NCBI GenBank assembly: GCA_036346405.1
Contig: CM070568.1
Location: 31,910,870-31,974,869, forward strand
Direction: 5' to 3'
Origin: Phyllostachys edulis
Taxonomy: Eukaryota > Streptophyta > Magnoliopsida > Poales > Poaceae
Length of the DNA stretch: 64,000 nucleotides
In this document: positions 58,246 to 64,000 of the stretch, piece by piece
Layout of the letters: each line of letters starts with the position of its first letter
Position numbering within the stretch: the first letter of the stretch is position 1
Translations under genes and position numbers: made by a program
Notes under the pieces: generated by a model
Seen by the model: only the letters and a program-made list of their open reading frames with translations
What the model was told of the DNA's origin: nothing
Database searches by the model: none

Positions 58246-60207
58246 ATGCCGGACCTGGAGGATCTGCTCCTGCAGGCCGCGGGGCGGACGGGGAAGAACA
58301 ACAACCAGCCCCGGCCGTCGAACCAGAGGTGGCAGCAGCAGCGGGGGCGGCGTGGTGGATCCTACTCCGGCGGGAGCGGCTCCGACGGCACCGACGACGA
58401 CGACTCGGACACCGCGCCGACCTACTCGAGGAAGAAGCCGCCGTCGGGGTCGCAGGTGCCGCTCAAGAAGAGGCACCAACCGGAGAAGGGCGGCAGCAGG
58501 GGTGGGTGGCAGGAGGACGACGATGAGGACTTTGATGAGGGGAGGCAGAGCGGGGATGATTCCGACAGCGCGCCATCTGTCGGGAGCGACCTGTACAAGG
58601 ACGAGGACGACAAGGAGCAGCTGGAGAAGATGTCTGAGCTGGACAGGGAGATGATCCTGGCGGAGCGGAGCACCAGAGTCGACGACTACAAGCTGAAGCA
58701 GCGGGCGAGGGCGTCGTCGTCCAAGACGGAGAAGGCCCGGAAGGACAGCCCTCCCCCGCCGCCGAGCCGCGCCCGATCATCGACCAGGACAGACAGGTCT
58801 GCTGTGAAGAGCGCCCTGGACGAGCTGCGGGCCAAGCGGATGAGGCAGCAGGATCCAGAGGGGTACCGCAACAGGTTCAAGGATCTGCTCCCTCAGAGTG
58901 GCTCGCCAACTAGGCGCAGGGCTGGAAGCCCCCCGAGTGATGGTAGTAATGATGGCGATAACAGGGGGAGGATGAATGACCATGGGAGGATTGCTGATGA
59001 TAGTCGGGATGACGAGTTTGATGAATCGCCAAGTAGGCTTGACCCTCTAAAGTTTGATGATGTGAAGAGTATAACCCTTCGAAGGTCAAAGCTGGTGAAG
59101 TGGTTCATGGAACCCTTCTTCGAGGAACTCGTATCTGGGTGCTTTGTGCGGCTTGGGATTGGCAAGACAAAGTCAGGCATCCCCAAGTACAGGCTGTGCA
59201 TAATTAGAAACGTGGATGCGAGTGACCCAGATCGGCAGTACAAGCTGGAGAGCTACACAACATGCAAGTATCTCAATGTCGTATGGGATAATGAAGCTAA
59301 TGCTGCTCGGTGGCAGATGACTCAGGTATCAGACTCCCCGCCCCTCGATGAAGAGTTCAAGGAGTGGCTGCAAGAGGCTGAGAAGAATGGCGTGCGCATA
59401 CCAACTCGGCAGGAAGTGCTGGAGAAGAAAGAAGACATTCAAAAGGCCTACAACTTTGTGTATTCAGCGGCTACTGTAAAGCAGATGCTGCAAGAGAAGA
59501 AATCGGCTGTGAGACGTCCTATCAATGTTGCTGCTGAGAAGGACCGGTTGAGGAATGAGTTGGAGATGGCCCTGGTCCGGAGGGACGAAGCTGAAGCAGA
59601 AAGGATCCGTGCAAAGCTGAGTCAGCTGCAGAAGATGTCGCAGCCAATGTCAAATAATGAGAAGGCTGCGAAGTTGGATGAGATGAACAGGAAGAACCGT
59701 GCTGAGAACTTCAAGAATGCATCAGAAATGAAACCTGTTAATACAAGTCTGAAGGCTGGAGAGGCTGGTTATGATCCTTTTTCAAGGAGGTGGACAAGAT
59801 CGAGAAATTATTATGCGGCAAAGCCAGAAGGAGATAATGCTGAAGCCTCCAATGGGAACGACGGTAATGCAGTGGCTGGCAACGACGATGTGAAAAATGG
59901 GGCGCAAACTGGTACAGCAGCCACAGCAGCAGCTCTAGTGGCAGCAGCTGGTGCCGGGAAGCTGGTTGATACCAATGCACCTGTAGATCTGGGAACAGAA
60001 TCACATTTGCTCCATAAATTTGAACTCCCTATATCATTGTCTGTTCTCAACAAATATGGTGGTCCCAAGGGTCTGTTTGATGGGTACATGGCGAGGAAGC
60101 AGAAGATAGAAGCAACAATGGGGTACAAGGTTCCTGATAATGACGGAAGGAGGCATGCTTTAACTCTGACTGTGAGCGACTACAAAAGGCGACGGGGTCT
60201 CCTTTGA
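58246..60207 (+). CDS. RTF1 subunit of the Paf1 complex (VIP5-like)
   Basis: RTF1 links the Paf1 complex to RNA polymerase II in the nucleus and promotes H2B ubiquitination and active-chromatin methylation during elongation. In Arabidopsis the homologue VIP5 controls flowering through FLC. One uninterrupted exon of 653 residues. The start is ATG 58,246 (MPDLEDLLLQAAGR); the frame extends six bases further only through a TTG codon. Order: acidic/basic low-complexity N-terminus with Asp-Glu-Ser runs (to about 128); histone-modification-domain-like ELDREMILAERSTRVDDYKL (from 129); Ser/Pro/Arg linker; Plus3 domain (about 271-400: DVKSITLRRSKLVKWFMEPF, GIPKYRLCIIRNV, TCKYLNVVWDNE); coiled coil (about 433-470); Ala-rich segment (about 560-575); basic C-terminus KRRRGLL. 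Length and order match plant homologues. Confidence 0.93.
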   Translation: MPDLEDLLLQAAGRTGKNNNQPRPSNQRWQQQRGRRGGSYSGGSGSDGTDDDDSDTAPTYSRKKPPSGSQVPLKKRHQPEKGGSRGGWQEDDDEDFDEGRQSGDDSDSAPSVGSDLYKDEDDKEQLEKMSELDREMILAERSTRVDDYKLKQRARASSSKTEKARKDSPPPPPSRARSSTRTDRSAVKSALDELRAKRMRQQDPEGYRNRFKDLLPQSGSPTRRRAGSPPSDGSNDGDNRGRMNDHGRIADDSRDDEFDESPSRLDPLKFDDVKSITLRRSKLVKWFMEPFFEELVSGCFVRLGIGKTKSGIPKYRLCIIRNVDASDPDRQYKLESYTTCKYLNVVWDNEANAARWQMTQVSDSPPLDEEFKEWLQEAEKNGVRIPTRQEVLEKKEDIQKAYNFVYSAATVKQMLQEKKSAVRRPINVAAEKDRLRNELEMALVRRDEAEAERIRAKLSQLQKMSQPMSNNEKAAKLDEMNRKNRAENFKNASEMKPVNTSLKAGEAGYDPFSRRWTRSRNYYAAKPEGDNAEASNGNDGNAVAGNDDVKNGAQTGTAATAAALVAAAGAGKLVDTNAPVDLGTESHLLHKFELPISLSVLNKYGGPKGLFDGYMARKQKIEATMGYKVPDNDGRRHALTLTVSDYKRRRGLL

Positions 60208-61655
60208 AGGATATCTGCACTTCTGCAGGCTGCTCGATGTATTCATCTATCCGCTTGGCCACTTCACATCTGCATTGTTGTGACAAATTGTCCAGACTAT
60301 TCACATTTTAGTGTTATTTTCAAGTAATACACGAGACAAGCAGACTACACGTTTTCTTTTCATAAATAAGACCTGTATGACTGATTACGTTGCAGACATT
60401 TCATGTTTATATCTGTGGAGTACGTCGTTCTCTTGTCAGTTTGTTAGATGGTATCCTCGTTGCTCCGGCAGAAAAACAGGGGGTAGTGACAGGTAGGAAA
60501 AAATAACCTATTTCTGTATATTTGCCAGGAAAGATATTCTGGGTTAACTTCTGAATGTTCTCTGACAATCTGCTATTTGCAGCAGATTAGTTCCATAATT
60601 AGTTTGATCAGATCCAACGATGCTTTCCTTTCGTTTCATAGCTTACAAGGTTGCATCACTTCATGCCGTTTAGTATTTTGTTCAGCATATACTTGATGTT
60701 TTTTTTCAGCTAGTGTTCAAGACATTGTTGTTTGGTGTTGTGCTTCGTGTAATGCTAAAAACATGAACTATTTTGCGTTTGCGACGGTTGGCGAATGCTG
60801 AAGGCTCGAACAATTGCAAGTCTGTGTGATGTATCGAGGTTTCTGCACATGTCAAATGACAAGATTATGATCGTATTTGCGTTGATGTGCGTTTGTGAAT
60901 AGGTTTCTTGTTCCTTATGTGAATCGCATGTGCTTAGTAAATGTGTGAATAAGCTTTTGTTCCTTGTGTACTTCTGCTTCAATACTGGTTTCTGCAGATG
61001 CGCCAATGCGTGCAGATAGCTAGATCTCTTGTAGATGTAAGATATTTGCAACCTAATTTCTTCAGCTATGAATAAAACCAAATATTTTCAACCTAATTTC
61101 TTCAGCTATGAATAAAACCTAATATTTCACTTTTTTTACATGAAAACTGTGGTCTGAAGTCTGAACTGTGCATAGTTTCTGAAGAGACTGCCTTGGCATT
61201 GACAGTAATGTATGGCATAATGGCAGTTTTTACGCTGGAAGAACGCAAAATCAGCATAAAAGTTTTATGATAAAACTATGTATGAAATATTCTGCATGAT
61301 TACACTCAGCATCTCAAGAAGCTTCATAAGCTGGACTTCTCAGTTCTCACAAAAAAGCATGGGGAAAAGGCTTAAGCTTCCCAATACAAAAGGGAACTAG
61401 ATTATTCACAAAACTGCTCCAACAACACAAATATTTAAGATCATGCTCTCCAAATCAGACAAAAGTTGGGTAAAATGTCAGATCGTTATGCTTTTGCATG
61501 CAATATTCAGGAGCCATGGTAGCCTTTATTCATCTCAGATTAAGCTGGTTCTCCAATGTTTATTCGTTTGTTATTGTTACAGTCTTACAGAGCCATGGAA
61601 GCCTTTAAGGTCAACTGGTCAACAGATTAACCAAACGTTAGTACTTGAACCATCA
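60208..61655. other. RTF1 3' UTR and intergenic sequence
   Basis: AT-rich, no coding signal. The RTF1 3' UTR probably takes the first few hundred bases. A 40-bp tandem pair with aataaaacc lies at 61,041-61,120. A short imperfect repeat (gagccatggwagccttta) occurs at 61,512 and 61,592. Confidence 0.45.
61041..61120 (+). repeat. Tandem duplication, 2 x 40 bp, each with AATAAA
   Basis: Units 61,041-61,080 and 61,081-61,120 share acctaatttcttcagctatg followed by aataaaacc; a partial third copy starts at 61,121. It could be a duplicated polyadenylation region, but distance from RTF1 (0.8 kb) makes that uncertain. Confidence 0.7.
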
Positions 61656-63046
61656 CTAATCGTTCTTCGCTTTAATAAACTTCTTGATGATGCCCATCAT
61701 CTCACTTCCATGGAATCGTCCTAGGCTGCCCCATGCAGCTGCAATCTCGTTGAATTCACAAACAGAATCACCACTGAAAGCTTTATGCTGATCAGACTTG
61801 CGCTCGGTGACTTCTATATTCTCCGCTAAATCTTCTCCGGATTTTACTGAAGGAAGTGGGAAATCATCCGTTCATCACATCGCCCTCTCCAATGGCCCCT
61901 ACAAAATCTCTCAGTCGACATAACGTAAATGGGATGGGTTCGAAGCTATGGTCACCGTACTCAACAGGAGTGGAGTGGTCTCCAGTGACACAAAGGAAAT
62001 ACTGGAAGTGTCCGGACTTTTCAACTTCCCACAGGAGCCTAATATAGCCACATGAAGATTCATCAGAAAGGAGGTTTCCGTAGTATCAAGTTCCAGTATA
62101 GCAAAACATGCCAAATCTTAACCATTAAACCCTTTTTTGTTTCTTCCGTCCTTTTGAGATGGGAGTATGCTTGCAGAAAGTAACTCTCTTACAAAATTGG
62201 AAGAGCCAATGCCAAGGTTGACCAAAAGTGCATTCCCAGAATGTTGAGATGGTAGTATAAATAGTTAAATACATTAGTCTGAATACTAAATAGAAGCTAA
62301 GAAATACATAAAACCGTATTTTTTTGCTTTGAAGTTTTCCTTCTGACCATTTACTGCGCTAAAGTTGATTTCGTTTAGAAGTAAGCAAACTGTAGTAAAA
62401 TTGAACACAACAAGATACCCTAAGCTTAAGTTGCTACAATCTCCAAGGTTCAAACTGATGACAACCGGATCTGGAGTATGCTGGTCTTGGTATTGAACCA
62501 CACAATGCAAGTAAGGAAGAGCATTGCACGAAAGCTCTCCAAATCTGTCTGTCATATTACTACCTCCACTCCTCCAGAGAGCTCCAAAATGAATAGTTAC
62601 CAAACGAGACTGATATTACGTCCTTTGCACTAACCTCAATCCAGATGTCACAGCCTCGCAACAGAACGACATTTGCAATGTTCTTCCCCTCAGCCGCACG
62701 CTTGGCGTTGATGGGGTGAGGAACCAGTATACGTGTGATCTCCTTAGAAAGCTCGTTGACCACAGCTGCCGTGTTTTTAGCTTCTTCTGAATCATCCAAA
62801 GGTTCAGCCTTCAGATGCAAGCGGTTGTCCTTCAACACGGATCGGTTCCAGAAATGTTCCCACTCAGCCTTGGTCCTTTCACAACCACACCGCATCTGTG
62901 CTCAGTAGCATACCTGTAGAGACGATGTGTACTGAGTAAACTACAGTAATAGCTAAACAGCATACACACTTCCATGCTGACGAGGAATAGGCACTGACCT
63001 GACTCTCACTTCAGATTCGGGAAATGATGGGAGCTTCATCCCATCC
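61656..63046 (-). pseudogene. Archaeal-type phosphoglycerate mutase (apgM-like), internally deleted copy
   Basis: The parent protein is the plant homologue of archaeal 2,3-BPG-independent phosphoglycerate mutase, an alkaline-phosphatase-superfamily metalloenzyme. Remnants on the minus strand: exon at 62,999-about 63,046 (DGMKLPSFPESEVRVR); exon 62,635-62,913 (YATEHRCG, then EEAKNTAAVVNELSKEI and HPINAKRAAEGKNIANVVLL) with a two-base loss and a two-base gain that restore frame; C-terminal exon from about 62,050 with the metal-site word GDHSTPVEYGDHSFEP, a frameshift near 61,865, and the end GSEMMGIIKKFIKAKND at stop 61,656. Splice sites around 62,913 and 62,635 are intact. About 100 central residues are absent from the intron where they should lie, and no N-terminus is seen. 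Not functional as given. Confidence 0.78.
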
Positions 63047-63141
63047 AACGCAGCACGGGGCTTTTACCGATACTGGAAGGTCAGTGGTTCAAGACCCGTC
63101 TTCGGTCTTCAGGGCCGCACGCCAACCGGTAATTGCTATCG

Positions 63142-63298
63142 TTCTCTTTTTGTCGTCAAATTGTCAGATTTCGTTCTACTGGCGTTCAGCTCCTGGTTGT
63201 TATGGCTAGCTGTTAATCGTTTTGTGCTTCTCTGTAAGAACCTTGTTATTTGGCTTTCTTTAAAAGCTGGGATGAAATCCTTTTATCAAAAAAAAAAA
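63142..63298 (+). mobile_element. 5'-truncated LINE (L1-type) 3' end
   Basis: A 157-bp segment ending in ttggctttctttaaaagc, gggatgaaatcc and an A tract, flanked by perfect 13-bp duplications gtaattgctatcg (63,129-63,141; 63,299-63,311). Poly-A plus a long duplication is the mark of target-primed reverse transcription. Confidence 0.85.
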
Positions 63299-63311
63299 GT
63301 AATTGCTATCG

Positions 63312-64000
63312 CTCCCGTCCTCCCTGTTCTCTTCGGGATACGGAATTTGTTACAAATTATTTGACCTCGAATCGAACACAATTGTCCATTGCTCATACAA
63401 CCTAATGTCGCTTTCATTCGAGGGCACGGCTCTGATGAGGCCGGAGTTGGAGGGGGTAGAAACCGGCGTCGGAGGTGCGGCCGACGACGGCGAGGTCCAG
63501 GTGCCATTTTCGTAGGTCTATCGTATTGTTGGTTGTGCGATCGGATCTAGATTTTGGTAGTTGCAAGATGATGATTCTTTAGATGATGAGGAAATCATCT
63601 TGGCTGAAGTGGCAGAAGAAACAAAAGCGGTGAATCGGCCAGTCGATAGTTTCGACGACGATTCGAAATCTTTTGACGGTAATGGAGGTCAATCTACTAC
63701 TTCATCTACCTTTTACAAATTTTTGCAGGTTTATGATGATGCCATCGTGGCAGGGTACACTCCAGCGGAGCTCCGTGCGGGGGGACTATGACCGGGACAA
63801 AACAAGCAAAATTCGTTGGTCAAGGATTGCATTCAAAATTCGTTTTCCCCGTCGGTTCCGCCGAGAGGTATGCCCATGCACGATTTGGTTGGCTTTAAGC
63901 TACACGACTCGGCTGGCTTTGCGTTGAGTTGGCCGGGCCCAGCCAAGGCGTGTTTAGATATTAGCCAACCGGAACACTCTCAAAGGAAAGGTTTTCCCTG
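63312..64000 (+). other. Unassigned right edge, possible gene fragment
   Basis: Two short stretches look coding. One is 63,432-63,515, MRPELEGVETGVGGAADDGE. The other is about 63,570-63,791, acidic SLDDEEIILAEVAEETKAVN, then FYKFLQVYDDAIVAGYTPAEL after a tttttgcag that could be a splice acceptor. The second has no ATG, only an upstream TTG. I do not recognise the family. It could be the start of a gene or captured sequence running out of the window. Confidence 0.3.

Noticed and set aside
63010..63128. Possible tRNA or SINE because of a ggttcaagaccc word
   Set aside because: No matching A-box or cloverleaf found; part of the stretch reads on the minus strand as a mutase exon.

Overview
The window is nuclear DNA of a grass (Poaceae). 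The evidence is spliced plant genes with GT-AG introns, a plastid acyl carrier protein with a typical cereal transit peptide, an RTF1/VIP5-type Paf1C subunit, and an intergenic space made almost entirely of nested LTR retrotransposons, MITEs, SINEs, hAT and Harbinger-type elements. Species and subfamily cannot be told from the sequence alone. There are three genes that look functional: a conserved two-exon plastid-like protein of unknown function (21,179-22,589, minus), plastid acyl carrier protein (25,064-33,989, minus, four exons) and RTF1 (58,246-60,207, plus). Two housekeeping genes survive only as broken copies: cytosolic phenylalanyl-tRNA synthetase alpha (17,279-20,603, plus) and an archaeal-type 2,3-BPG-independent phosphoglycerate mutase (61,656-63,046, minus). 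A carboxylesterase fragment sits inside a TIR element at 34,704-36,309.

Layout. 1-17,151 is a three-level nest. A minus-strand long LTR (1-643 plus 16,546-17,151) is split by a plus-strand 4.7 kb solo LTR (644-16,540, TSD agagg), which is split by an 11.1 kb Sirevirus-like Ty1-copia element (4,700-15,836, TSD acctc). 17,152-20,603 is the PheRS-alpha pseudogene, carrying a solo copia LTR (TSD gaatt) and a Mutator-like hairpin MITE (9-bp TSD). 21,179-34,000 is gene space with the unknown gene and ACP. The 7.8 kb first intron of ACP holds a hAT MITE, an LTR element (TSD gcaac), a truncated copia and a 1.4 kb TRIM-like element (TSD gggac). 34,001-42,263 holds a SINE, the gene-capturing TIR element and another 4.6 kb solo LTR. 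42,264-56,930 is a 14.7 kb minus-strand Ty1-copia element (TSD cataa), interrupted by a hAT element (54,210-55,219) and by a solo LTR (TSD attac) that is itself split by a second solo LTR of the same family. 56,931-64,000 is gene space with RTF1, the mutase pseudogene and a 5'-truncated LINE.

The genes do not form an operon-like unit; they are independent nuclear genes. RTF1 acts in transcription elongation and histone modification, ACP in plastid fatty-acid synthesis.

Points most worth a second look: (i) four long LTRs in two subfamilies keep two short conserved blocks at constant spacing, one with a palindromic CTCTGCAGAG core; (ii) two hairpin MITEs whose cores are chains of short palindromes of unrelated sequence; (iii) the Sirevirus LTR pair differs almost only in CG-rich and homopolymer spots, which looks more like a sequencing or consensus artefact than age; (iv) the ACP gene has kept its frame and splice sites despite an intron full of nested elements.
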